NCBI RefSeq assembly: GCF_963975415.1
Contig: NZ_CAXBGN010000004.1
Coordinates: forward strand, 1 to 64,000
Length of the DNA stretch: 64,000 nt
DNA from: Kriegella sp963975415
GTDB taxonomy: Bacteria; Bacteroidota; Bacteroidia; Flavobacteriales; Flavobacteriaceae
Direction: 5' to 3'
This document shows, one piece after another, positions 1 through 7,452 of this stretch. The notes under the pieces were generated by a model. The model worked only from the letters and a program-made list of their open reading frames with translations, ran no database searches and was not told where the DNA came from. How positions within the stretch are numbered: the first letter of the stretch is position 1; each line of letters begins with the position of its first letter. The position numbers were made by a program, and so were the translations under genes.

Positions 1-57
1 CGCTCTTTTGTTCTTTCTGGTTAATACTATAAATTTAAAGAGAATCAAACTTAAGAC

Positions 58-175
58 GGTAACCGTTGCACAAGCCGTTAGTTCATAAAAAACGGATCCG
101 TTCAAGCCTCTTTAAGAGGCTTTTTTCGGGTCAGGTCATAAATGGGAAGCCAGTTTTCCATGCTTTGCAAAAGCT
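58..175 (+). repeat. Block A of the punctuation element, copy at the left window edge
   Basis: This stretch begins with the core CCGTTGCACAAGCCGTTA, continues to the hairpin AAGCCTCT/AGAGGCTT with a T-run, and ends in CTTTGCAAAA. The same landmarks recur in the same order and spacing near 6.9, 57.76 and 58.68 kb (for example 57 versus 56 bases from the core to the T-run). Its right part overlaps the antisense of the transposase remnant, so it is probably the terminal part of that insertion element. Confidence 0.7.
104..126 (+). terminator. Hairpin terminator within block A
   Basis: AAGCCTCT and AGAGGCTT pair around a short TTA loop and are followed by a T-run, giving a rho-independent terminator for plus-strand transcription. 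A second palindrome, AACGGATCCGTT at 91-102, is flanked by an A-run on its left, so on the minus strand it is followed by Ts and could terminate the old transposase transcript. Confidence 0.6.
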
Positions 176-318
176 CCCAATAAGTATTCCAAGGTGTTTT
201 CCATAAATGCCGACAGGGCAAGTTGCCCTGCCCCGCTCTTTGAACGTTTTTCGACGAATTTCAGGTACTTCTTCAGGTTATAGGCGATGGTCGAGACCTC
301 CCTGTCCCTCCTATTTAA
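136..318 (-). pseudogene. IS1182-type transposase, C-terminal remnant
   Basis: On the minus strand an open frame reads ...STIAYNLKKYLKF, then EKRSKSGAGQLALSAF, and ends in KHGKLASHL before a stop. This is the typical C-terminus of IS1182-family transposases as I remember them. The catalytic core and N-terminus are absent, and the frame meets unrelated sequence with a perfect hairpin near 332. A more complete but internally deleted relative lies at 6971-7312. The remnant cannot encode an active enzyme. Confidence 0.75.
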
Positions 319-331
319 GCCTGTTGCTAAG

Positions 332-366
332 TTTCCAAGCTAATGCTTTAAAGATTAGCTTGGAAA
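332..366. other. Perfect 13-bp inverted repeat (hairpin)
   Basis: TTTCCAAGCTAAT at 332-344 pairs perfectly with ATTAGCTTGGAAA at 354-366 around a 9-base loop, itself near-palindromic (CTTTAAAG). No T-run follows on either strand, so it is not a standard terminator. It sits exactly where the transposase remnant stops, about 165 bases upstream of the AraC gene. Nothing else is recognisable between 367 and 531. Confidence 0.6.
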
Positions 367-531
367 GAGTGTAAACCTAAGCGACGATATCTCTATTTAG
401 TATCTGACCCTACCACGAAATCAGACTTCCCTTTAAACTAATGGATTATTCTAAATATCTTATCTTCAACTCAAGAAACAAACATACGAGCCGAGACCGC
501 TGTAAGTAATGTTGAATCACAGAAATAGAAA

Positions 532-1452
532 GTGACTGAAACAAAAGAAATAGCATTTTTTGAACGAGTAGTTGATTTGTACAACGCATTGAATATTCCA
601 ATTGAACAAGACAGTCAATTCTCGATGAATGATTTGCTGGATATTCACCGAACCATTCCGTATAAATCGCCAATATTCAGAACGAATTATTATTCTTTTA
701 TATTCGTCAAAAACGGAAAAGGAAATTATACCACAGACGAGCAAACTTTTGAGTATGGCTCGCGAACCATTTATTTTACAAATCCCGGACACATCAAATC
801 CTTTGAATTTCACGAACTGAAAGAAGCTTATCTAATTACCTTTAGCGAGGAGTTTTTAAAGACCAACATTCACCAAAACATTTTTAACGATTTTCCATTT
901 CTGCTTTCCGAAACTGTACCACCACAAAACCCAAATAAGCAAGAATACACGGAAATTGAAACGATTTACCTTCAAATCCTGAATGAATACCAAGGAAGTT
1001 CATTGTATAAAGAGAAAATCATAAGCAGTTTACTTGTTGCTCTATTACTTAAAATAAAGGCTTTGTTTTGGCAAAATTATTATCCTTTAGAAGAGGGAAG
1101 CAATCAATCACGAATTGTAAAAACATTTAAAGAGAATTTAGAAAAGCACTACACCAACTTGGCTATAGGAAAAGTAGATAACGTTTTTCAACCGCAAGAC
1201 TATGCCAATTTACAACAACTCAATTCGAGCTATTTCAGTCAAGTCATAAAAAGTAAGACAGGCAAATCGCCAAGTAGATGGATAAACGAACGAACAACTT
1301 CATATGCCAAGGCACTTTTGAAAAAAACATCCAAGTCCATCAAAGAGATAACCTTTGCTTTGGGTTTTGGAGAAACTGCTCATTTTAGCAATTTTTTCAA
1401 GAAACAAACTGGCTTTTCGCCTTCTGCGTACCGAAAAAAATACAAGAACTAA
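532..1452 (+). CDS. AraC family transcriptional regulator
   Basis: A 306-residue regulator. The N-terminal half (about residues 40-150) looks like a cupin-type sensor domain, and the C-terminal 100 residues form the AraC double helix-turn-helix, with the family signature around KEITFALGFGETAHFSNFFK and a GFSPSAYRK end. The frame begins with GTG at 532; the first ATG is at 625 (residue 32) and is a possible alternative start. It lies 91 bases upstream of an SDR gene in the same direction, and that gap contains paired direct repeats suited to AraC binding. It therefore probably controls the SDR and SnoaL-like genes downstream. The inducer is unknown. Confidence 0.85.
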   Translation: MTETKEIAFFERVVDLYNALNIPIEQDSQFSMNDLLDIHRTIPYKSPIFRTNYYSFIFVKNGKGNYTTDEQTFEYGSRTIYFTNPGHIKSFEFHELKEAYLITFSEEFLKTNIHQNIFNDFPFLLSETVPPQNPNKQEYTEIETIYLQILNEYQGSSLYKEKIISSLLVALLLKIKALFWQNYYPLEEGSNQSRIVKTFKENLEKHYTNLAIGKVDNVFQPQDYANLQQLNSSYFSQVIKSKTGKSPSRWINERTTSYAKALLKKTSKSIKEITFALGFGETAHFSNFFKKQTGFSPSAYRKKYKN

Positions 1453-1457
1453 AAACC

Positions 1458-1486
1458 TCGCAACACAAGCTAAAAATTTCGCAACA
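1458..1486 (+). promoter_or_regulatory. Putative AraC operator: direct repeats of TCGCAACA
   Basis: TCGCAACA occurs at 1458-1465 and again at 1479-1486, exactly 21 bases apart, or two helical turns. This is the usual geometry for AraC-family sites. The pair lies between the end of the AraC gene and the -7-like motif at 1507 that precedes the SDR gene. That position suits an activator. Confidence 0.5.
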
Positions 1487-1506
1487 AAGTAGCTTTGCGT
1501 CACTCA

Positions 1507-1514
1507 TACCTTTG
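1507..1514 (+). promoter_or_regulatory. Bacteroidota -7 promoter motif for the SDR gene
   Basis: TACCTTTG matches the Bacteroidota -7 consensus TAnnTTTG and lies 30 bases before the ATG at 1544. No good -33 TTTG is found 19-20 bases upstream, which fits an activator-dependent promoter. Confidence 0.5.
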
Positions 1515-1543
1515 TACCATCGTTAATATAAAAAATAAAAACA

Positions 1544-2299
1544 ATGGCAAAAATTGATTTAAGGAACAAAGTAGTATTAGTTGCAGGTGGTGCAAAAAAC
1601 CTTGGTGGTTTGATAAGCAGAGAAGTTGCAAAACATGGCTCTGATGTTGTAGTTCACTATAACAGCGACAGCACAAAACAAGCTGCTGAAGAAACCCTAA
1701 AAGCTGTACAAGATTTAGGAAGAAAAGCAATTTTAATTCAAAGTGATTTGACAAAAGTCGAGAATGTTACGGCACTTTTCAAAGAAGCAAAAGATAAATT
1801 GGGACGTGTAGATGTTGCAGTAAATACTGTTGGAATGGTGTTGAAAAAACCATTTTCAGAAACCACGGAAGAGGAATTTGATACGATGTCGGCCGTTAAT
1901 AGTAAATCGGCTTATTTCTTCATCCAAGAAGCTGGAAAATCATTAGAAGACAATGGAAAAATCATAACTCTTGCCACATCACTATTAGGCGCTTATACTG
2001 GTTTTTATTCCACATATGCAGGAGGAAAAGCTCCTATTGAACATTACACAAGAGCTGCGTCAAAAGAATTTGGAGAGCGTGGAATTTCTGTTAATTCTGT
2101 AGCACCTGGACCGATGGATACCCCTTTTTTCTATGGACAAGAATCACCAGAGGCAGTTGCTTACCACAAATCTGCATCGGCTTTAGGAGGATTAACAAAA
2201 ATTGAGGATATCGTTCCTATAATCACATTTTTAGCGACAGAAGGTTGGTGGATAACAGGACAAACAATTTTGGCAAATGGTGGCTATACAACCAAATAG
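1544..2299 (+). CDS. Short-chain dehydrogenase/reductase (SDR) family oxidoreductase
   Basis: A 251-residue classical SDR, the normal length for the family, predicted cytosolic and NAD(P)H-dependent. The cofactor glycine motif is VAGGAKNLGG (residues 13-22, a variant of TGxxxGxG), the NNAG-like motif is NTVG (94-97), the catalytic serine is near 146, and the YxxxK pair is Y158/K162. An ending with ITGQTILANGGY is typical of FabG-like members. The substrate cannot be read from sequence. The gene follows an AraC regulator and precedes a SnoaL-like protein, an inducible redox or detoxification arrangement. Confidence 0.88.
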   Translation: MAKIDLRNKVVLVAGGAKNLGGLISREVAKHGSDVVVHYNSDSTKQAAEETLKAVQDLGRKAILIQSDLTKVENVTALFKEAKDKLGRVDVAVNTVGMVLKKPFSETTEEEFDTMSAVNSKSAYFFIQEAGKSLEDNGKIITLATSLLGAYTGFYSTYAGGKAPIEHYTRAASKEFGERGISVNSVAPGPMDTPFFYGQESPEAVAYHKSASALGGLTKIEDIVPIITFLATEGWWITGQTILANGGYTTK

Positions 2300-2378
2300 G
2301 ATGCAAACTTTAACTTTATTAGCTTTGAATTTGGTTGTCTGCGTGCGGTCGAATTCAAGCATAAAGTAAGAAAACACA

Positions 2379-2750
2379 ATGCAAGAAAATAAAAAACAAC
2401 TAAGTATGGCAAGTGATAACAGTCAAAACATACAACCAGAGCAGGTTGTGATTCAATTAATAGAAGCCATGTCGGTCAACGATGCTGCAAAGATTCGCTC
2501 TCTTTTTCATAAAGATGCCAAGCAAGCCTATGGTGAAAGCGGCTCTTGGAAATCGGGTGAAGCCTTTTTTAAGTGGCTACAAAGTGACATTATTGACCGA
2601 AAAGGTCAGGTAGATACTGCTAAATTTTCTGCCGATGGAGACAAGGTGGTTGTAACGGGACAATACAGTAGTGTCGGTTATACAAATAAAGCTAACTTTT
2701 TATTTTCTGTAGAGAATGGCAAAATTAAGAGCTGGCAAATGAGGTATTAA
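2379..2750 (+). CDS. SnoaL-like / nuclear transport factor 2 fold protein
   Basis: A small protein of 123 residues, or 114 from the internal ATG at 2406. The pattern of an N-terminal helix (EQVVIQLIEAMSVND), a LFHKDAKQAYGE segment and a closing strand pattern ENGKIKSWQMRY resembles the NTF2-like cone fold of SnoaL-like and lumazine-binding-type proteins. Such proteins can be small enzymes or ligand binders. No catalytic residues can be assigned. It lies 79 bases after the SDR gene in the same direction and is probably cotranscribed. Confidence 0.65.
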   Translation: MQENKKQLSMASDNSQNIQPEQVVIQLIEAMSVNDAAKIRSLFHKDAKQAYGESGSWKSGEAFFKWLQSDIIDRKGQVDTAKFSADGDKVVVTGQYSSVGYTNKANFLFSVENGKIKSWQMRY

Positions 2751-2783
2751 TACAGCTTGTATTGTAAAAAATAAAAACACTAC

Positions 2784-2926
2784 GCCCAACACGGTGCATA
2801 AGCAATAGCGGTTTGAGCAGAAACTCGAACCGTTTTTTCGTTTAAATAAAGTATATTACTATCTGATATCTGAAAAGTAGTTGCTTAAAATCTGCTACTG
2901 CCCATACACCTAAACGTTGTAAGCCA
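2784..2926 (+). repeat. Intergenic element with imperfect inverted ends (cassette-like)
   Basis: The gap between the SnoaL-like gene and the M20 peptidase begins with GCCCAACACGG (2784) and ends with AACGTTGTAAGCC (2913-2925), whose reverse complement GGCTTACAACGTT loosely mirrors the start. The segment ACGGTGCATAAGCAATAGCGG is, from memory, of a type that recurs between genes in many Flavobacteriaceae. The polarity is reminiscent of attC sites, but the 3' core does not match GTTRRRY. Confidence 0.4.
2809..2838 (+). terminator. Rho-independent terminator after the SnoaL-like gene
   Basis: CGGTT-T-GAG pairs with CTC-G-AACCG (one internal mismatch) around a six-base loop and is followed by TTTTTT. 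It would end the AraC-SDR-SnoaL transcription unit. Confidence 0.7.
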
Positions 2927-2937
2927 TATAATTAACG

Positions 2938-4440
2938 ATGAAAAAGAATGTAATCTACTATTTCACGCTGCTAGTTTTCTTTAGCTATTTTCATGATGCT
3001 ATCGCTCAAAGTAGCGATCGGAATAACTCATTGATCCTAAATAAGGCGACTCGAAACCAACTAAAGGAATATGATAGTTTTTTCATTGAAAATCATAAAA
3101 GACATATCAGTGAGTTAGTTGAACTGATTGCCATCCCGACCATGTCGATGAAACCAGAAAACAAGCCAGAACTCAAAAAAGCTGCAGACTTACTTAAAGA
3201 CATGCTCCATACCATTGGTATGGAAAACACAGAAGTGTATTTCACCAATGAATTGCCAGTAGTTACTGGCACCTATACACGGAACAAAAAGCAACCCACC
3301 ATCCTTTTTTATGGACATTTTGATGTGCAACCTGTCAATAAAGAACGTTGGAAAAGCGACCCATTTAGTGCAGAAATAAGAGATGAAAGGCTTTATGGAA
3401 GAGGAGCCACCGATGACAAAGGACCTATTATTGCTTTAATTAGTGCCATAGAGGGATTGATAAAGGTGGATGGCAAACTTCCTGTCAACATCAAGCTGCT
3501 ATTGGATGGTGGCGAAGAAATGGGGAGTCCACATTTACCAATATGGTTAGCTTCAAATCAAGAATGGCTAAGTGACATTGATTTTGGAGTTAATGTAGAT
3601 GCCATGATGAATAATGACAACCAAGGAATGATGTGGAAAGGACTCCGAGGAGCCGCAGACCTTGAAGTCACTATTACATCGGCAAATACCGATTTGCACT
3701 CGGGCATCTATGGAGGTGTTGCACCGAATGCTGCTTTAGCAGCTTCTAAAGTGATTGCTTCCCTTTGGAATAATGATGGTTCAATAGCTATTAAAGGATT
3801 TTATGATGGCCTAAGGCAATATTCTGAAAAAGAACGAAAGGAAATTGCTGCTGTTGTAGACCCAGAGCAACAAGCTAAGGATTTAAAGAAATTTGGCATC
3901 GACCAATGGATCGGAGAGAGGGAATACTCCTTTTATGAGCGTCCTTGGATTCGTTCCTCAGTAGACATTACAGGGTTTAAAGCTGGTTACATTCAAGGTA
4001 AGGCCTCTATTATACCTCACACTGCTTGGTTCAGAATGATGGCACGTACGGGGCCTGACCATGATCCTAAAGAAGTATTGCAAATGCTTAAAAAACACGT
4101 CAAAGATAGTCTCCCATGGGGATTGAAAGTGGATTTCAAAGAAACAGTGATCGGCACTGCTCCTATTTTCGATGAAAGTGATTTGGGCTTTAGAATAGGT
4201 AAAAAAGTATTAACAGACTTTTTCGGGACTCCTCCAATCATACGCTATATTGGAGGCACAGTGCCGGCCCTGTCGTCTATTCCCGATGGTGGTGGCCCAA
4301 ATTTAGTTTCCATAGGCTTCCAAAGGAGTGACGAAAATTTTCATGCTGACAATGAATATATGCGTATTGAGAGTTTTAAGAAAGGTCAGCGTATATACGT
4401 GAACCTGCTTCATGCATTTGTGAATCAATTGAATGAATAA
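2938..4440 (+). CDS. Secreted M20 family metallopeptidase (dipeptidase)
   Basis: A 500-residue zinc peptidase of the M20/M25/M40 family. An N-terminal signal peptide (hydrophobic residues 5-18, ending near AIAQS) suggests export to the periplasm. Metal-binding and catalytic landmarks are GHFDVQP (H127, D129), GRGATDDKGP (D160 region) and DGGEEMGS (E193/E194), followed by a dimerisation domain around residues 230-390. The overall layout resembles carnosinase-like dipeptidases that split short peptides. It follows a terminator and a cassette-like element, so it is probably a single-gene unit. Confidence 0.88.
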   Translation: MKKNVIYYFTLLVFFSYFHDAIAQSSDRNNSLILNKATRNQLKEYDSFFIENHKRHISELVELIAIPTMSMKPENKPELKKAADLLKDMLHTIGMENTEVYFTNELPVVTGTYTRNKKQPTILFYGHFDVQPVNKERWKSDPFSAEIRDERLYGRGATDDKGPIIALISAIEGLIKVDGKLPVNIKLLLDGGEEMGSPHLPIWLASNQEWLSDIDFGVNVDAMMNNDNQGMMWKGLRGAADLEVTITSANTDLHSGIYGGVAPNAALAASKVIASLWNNDGSIAIKGFYDGLRQYSEKERKEIAAVVDPEQQAKDLKKFGIDQWIGEREYSFYERPWIRSSVDITGFKAGYIQGKASIIPHTAWFRMMARTGPDHDPKEVLQMLKKHVKDSLPWGLKVDFKETVIGTAPIFDESDLGFRIGKKVLTDFFGTPPIIRYIGGTVPALSSIPDGGGPNLVSIGFQRSDENFHADNEYMRIESFKKGQRIYVNLLHAFVNQLNE

Positions 4441-4566
4441 ATACTACGTACAACCAGGTATATGAAATCATAGCATCCTAGAGGATGCAACGTATCATAG
4501 CCCGAGAGTAGACAATAATTACAAATAGATAATAAAAAAAGGTAACCAACTCAAAATAAGCATGAA

Positions 4567-5160
4567 TTGTACTATAAAGAATCACATACTCTAATACTTA
4601 ATAATATCGCGAGGTTTATTGATTTAACCGAGTTAGAAAAGCAAAAATACCTCTCTTTACTTACTGAAATAAAAGTAAAAAAGAAGGCATTTTTAATGCA
4701 GGCTAATGATGTTACTAAATACGAGTATTTTATAACAAAGGGTTGCTTAAAGGTTTATACATTAGATGAAGATGGTGCACAGCACATATCAATGTTTGCG
4801 GTAGAGGGTTATTGGACTGGTGATATGGCTAGTTTTATGACCAAAGAACCAACACGTTATTTTATTAAGGCTACGGAGCATTCAGAATTATTAGGTATAT
4901 CTAGGACTAATTATCATTTACTTTTTCAGGAAATACCCAAATTCGAAAAGTTTTATCGCATCCTATATCAAAGGTCACTTATAAGTTATATACAACGTGC
5001 CAACCAGGGCATGTCCTTAACCGCTGAGGAAAGATATATTGAGTTCAAAAAGAAATATCCAAAAATTGTCAATAGAATTACCCAAAAAGACCTAGCGGGT
5101 TATATTGGCATTACACCAGAATTTATGAGTAAAATTATTTCTAAGGTCAACAGAATGTAA
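4567..5160 (+). CDS. Crp/Fnr family transcriptional regulator
   Basis: A 197-residue regulator with an N-terminal cyclic-nucleotide-binding-like beta barrel (residues 25-120) and a C-terminal winged helix ending ITQKDLAGYIGITPEFMSKI. The frame has no upstream ATG; a TTG at 4567 is the likely start, because the nearby ATG at 4563 is out of frame and soon stops. It precedes a barrel protein, a DoxX protein and an FMN reductase in the same direction. A second Crp/Fnr-DoxX pairing occurs at 55.4-56.5 kb. No Fnr-type iron-sulfur cysteine cluster is visible, so the signal is unknown. Confidence 0.82.
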   Translation: MYYKESHTLILNNIARFIDLTELEKQKYLSLLTEIKVKKKAFLMQANDVTKYEYFITKGCLKVYTLDEDGAQHISMFAVEGYWTGDMASFMTKEPTRYFIKATEHSELLGISRTNYHLLFQEIPKFEKFYRILYQRSLISYIQRANQGMSLTAEERYIEFKKKYPKIVNRITQKDLAGYIGITPEFMSKIISKVNRM

Positions 5161-5213
5161 AAGTCTTAAACTAGTTCATTTTTTTTCATGTGCTTCTATG
5201 GGAATTTTGAAGC

Positions 5214-5858
5214 ATGAAAAAAATAATACTCATTACATCTTTTCTAACAATCGGACTTGCTAACTATTTGCAAGCTCAATTTACACAAGTAGAACTGTTT
5301 TCCAGTTTTGATAAAACAGATTTTACATTATTCTCTAGCTATACAATTAATAAGAGTAAAACGCTCAGCATTAATACACTAGCTTTCTTTCAAAAATTTA
5401 GGGACGAAGAAAACCAAGTCTTTGACGAGGCAGGTGTACAACCAACGGTATTTTGGAATATTAATGAGCATATTTCAATTGGTCCATCTTTATATTACAA
5501 CAGTTTTTCTGGGTATTCAGAACGTTTGTCAGCAAAGTTCACAGTAAAAAATTCACGAGTATTATTGGTTATTATTCCTACGGTAGCATATTCCGAGCAA
5601 AAGGATGCCAGCTATGCCGAAACATTTGCGCAGTTTCAGTTTAATATGCCAATAAATGATAAAGTTTCTCTTGGGTTAAACGGACAGTTTTTGGCCGTAT
5701 GGGATGAATTTAAAACACATTCCAGGAGTTTTCAGCAATTAAGAGCTGGCGTATCATTCGCGGGACATCAGTTCGGTTTTGGTTTGGACTTTGACCAGTA
5801 TGGCCCTATCCCAATAGAAAAATCATCTTTCGGTGTGTATTACCGAAAAACTTTATAG
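5214..5858 (+). CDS. Putative outer membrane beta-barrel protein of unknown function
   Basis: A 214-residue protein with a signal peptide (MKKIILITSFLTIGLAN, cleavage near LQAQ). The rest is made of alternating short amphipathic strands with aromatic ends (for example FGFGLDF and FGVYYRKTL), which suggests a small outer-membrane barrel. No family was recognised. It lies 53 bases after the Crp/Fnr gene and 22 bases before the DoxX gene, so it is probably part of that operon. Confidence 0.55.
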   Translation: MKKIILITSFLTIGLANYLQAQFTQVELFSSFDKTDFTLFSSYTINKSKTLSINTLAFFQKFRDEENQVFDEAGVQPTVFWNINEHISIGPSLYYNSFSGYSERLSAKFTVKNSRVLLVIIPTVAYSEQKDASYAETFAQFQFNMPINDKVSLGLNGQFLAVWDEFKTHSRSFQQLRAGVSFAGHQFGFGLDFDQYGPIPIEKSSFGVYYRKTL

Positions 5859-5880
5859 ACAATTTTAAATCTTAAACATT

Positions 5881-6339
5881 ATGAAACATTTAGTACAAAA
5901 ACTTTTAAAAACCCATCCAAATATTGGGTTTAGCATTGCACGATTAACACTTGGTTTAGTTATGTTTCCGCATGGTGCACAGAAATTACTAGGCCTCTTT
6001 GGTGGTTATGGTTATACGGCAACTATGGAAACATTTACAACTCAGATGGGATTACCAAGCTTTGTATCATTCTCAATAATAATGATAGAATTTTTTGGTT
6101 CTATCTCACTAATTCTAGGACTCTTCAGTAGATTTTGGGCATTAGCACTCGCAGGAATGTTCATAGGCATCATTTATACGACACAGTTAGAGCATGGATT
6201 TTTCATGAATTGGTTTGGTAATCAAGCAGGTGAAGGTTACGAATATTCTCTTCTAATTATCGGTCTTGCGTCAGGCATAATAGTTAATGGTAGTGGAAAA
6301 TGGTCAATTGATAATTTAATTTCTAAAAAACAGTACTAA
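5881..6339 (+). CDS. DoxX family inner membrane protein
   Basis: A 152-residue four-helix membrane protein. The N-terminal segment ARLTLGLVMFPHGAQKLLG followed by a glycine-rich FGGYGYTATM loop is the hallmark of the DoxX family. Family members act in redox-linked membrane functions, and some assemble with oxidoreductases. Its stop overlaps the start of the FMN reductase by one base, indicating translational coupling and a probable functional pairing. Confidence 0.88.
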   Translation: MKHLVQKLLKTHPNIGFSIARLTLGLVMFPHGAQKLLGLFGGYGYTATMETFTTQMGLPSFVSFSIIMIEFFGSISLILGLFSRFWALALAGMFIGIIYTTQLEHGFFMNWFGNQAGEGYEYSLLIIGLASGIIVNGSGKWSIDNLISKKQY

Positions 6340-6875
6340 TGAAAAAAATAATCACAATAGCAGGGAGTAACAGTCAAAAATCTATCAACAAAAGTTTACT
6401 GTCCCATACAATTAGTTTATTAGAAAACGTGGAAATTATTTCAATCGACTTAAACGATTATGTTTTACCAATATATGGGGTTGATTTTGAAGCCGAAAAT
6501 GGCATACCTACCGCCATTAAAAGACTAGACGAGTTATTTGATAAGGCTGATGGGTTTATAATTGCGTTAGCAGAACACAATGGGACTTACACGACGGCAT
6601 TTAAAAATATAATAGACTGGTTGTCTCGAGTAAACATGAAAATATGGAGAGGAAAGTCAATGCTTTTAATGGCTGCTTCACCAGGCCGTAGAGGCGGCAC
6701 AACTGTCTTACAGTCTGCAAAAGCCTATTTCCCTTTTCTTGGAGCTAAAGTAGCTTCAGATTTCTCGTTACCAAATTTCTACGATAATTTTTCAGAAGAT
6801 GCAATTTCTGATAATGAATTGAAAGAAGAATTAAACAAAAAAATTATGCTCTTTGAACAGCATTTAAATAATTAA
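6339..6875 (+). CDS. NAD(P)H-dependent FMN reductase
   Basis: A 178-residue flavodoxin-fold reductase. The phosphate-binding loop is AGSNSQKSINKSL at the N-terminus, followed by EHNGTYTTAFKNIIDWLSR (the family FMN-contact region near residues 85-103) and AASPGRRGG (around residues 111-119). It would reduce FMN or quinone-like acceptors with NAD(P)H in the cytosol. The start overlaps the DoxX stop by one base, so the two form a tight redox pair under the upstream Crp/Fnr regulator. Confidence 0.88.
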   Translation: MKKIITIAGSNSQKSINKSLLSHTISLLENVEIISIDLNDYVLPIYGVDFEAENGIPTAIKRLDELFDKADGFIIALAEHNGTYTTAFKNIIDWLSRVNMKIWRGKSMLLMAASPGRRGGTTVLQSAKAYFPFLGAKVASDFSLPNFYDNFSEDAISDNELKEELNKKIMLFEQHLNN

Positions 6876-6891
6876 TGAACTATTGCAAACA

Positions 6892-7010
6892 AAGTAACCG
6901 TTGTACAAGCCGTTAGTTCAGAAAACACGGAGCCATTCAAACCTCTTTAAGAGGCTTTTTTCGTGTCAAGTTAGAAGTGGAAAGTTAATTTTTCATGCTT
7001 TGTAAGGGTG
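6892..7010 (+). repeat. Block A of the punctuation element, second copy
   Basis: It begins AACCGTTGTACAAGCCGTTA, continues through ACCTCTTTAAGAGG and a T-run, and reaches CATGCTTTGTAAGGG, colinear with the copy at 58-175. It starts 16 bases after the FMN reductase stop, so it also ends that operon. The right part is antisense to the end of the transposase remnant. Confidence 0.7.
6942..6962 (+). terminator. Hairpin terminator of the DoxX-reductase operon
   Basis: CCTCT/AGAGG pair around a short TTA loop and are followed by a T-run. It is the same hairpin as at 104-126 in a second copy of the repeat. Confidence 0.65.
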
Positions 7011-7312
7011 CCGAAAACGTATTCTATGGTGTTTTCCACAAATGCCATTAAACCAAGTTGCCCTGCCCCGCTCTTTGAACGTTTTTCAATGAATTTCAGG
7101 TATTCTTTAATGTTGTAGGCGATTACCGAGAGCTGCATGCACTTATTGCCCTGTTCCAGCCCGATGGTATTTATTTTCCGTAGCCCCATGAACAACGGGT
7201 AAAGAAAGTCCAGTTCAAATGCAGCTTTCAAGCACCTGTAAAAATTGTCCTTGGGGATCCGTTCGCTAAATTGGAAACTGGCGAACGGTTTTTCCTGATA
7301 GTCCTTTTTTCC
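6971..7312 (-). pseudogene. IS1182-type transposase, internally deleted remnant
   Basis: The minus-strand frame reads N-terminal family sequence (KKDYQEKPFASFQFSERIPK, then DNFYRCLK and LDFLYPL) and passes without a break into C-terminal sequence (FMGLRKINTIGLEQGNK, VIAYNIKEYLKF, KSGAGQLGLMAF). In intact IS1182-type transposases these are separated by several hundred residues holding the DDE catalytic core. An in-frame internal deletion has therefore fused the two ends. No start codon remains upstream (a stop precedes GKKDY). The longest ATG/TTG-type frame covers only 86 residues. Confidence 0.75.
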
Positions 7313-7452
7313 CTACTTACCTAAAGTTACGATCGTTATCCAGATCGGCAATGATCCACAAAGACTTTTTCGTTAACTTGTGCAACAGGCACACCGTGTA
7401 TAGTTAATGATCCTAAGGTGCGTTTATGACTAATTGTCCGTAAAATTATATT

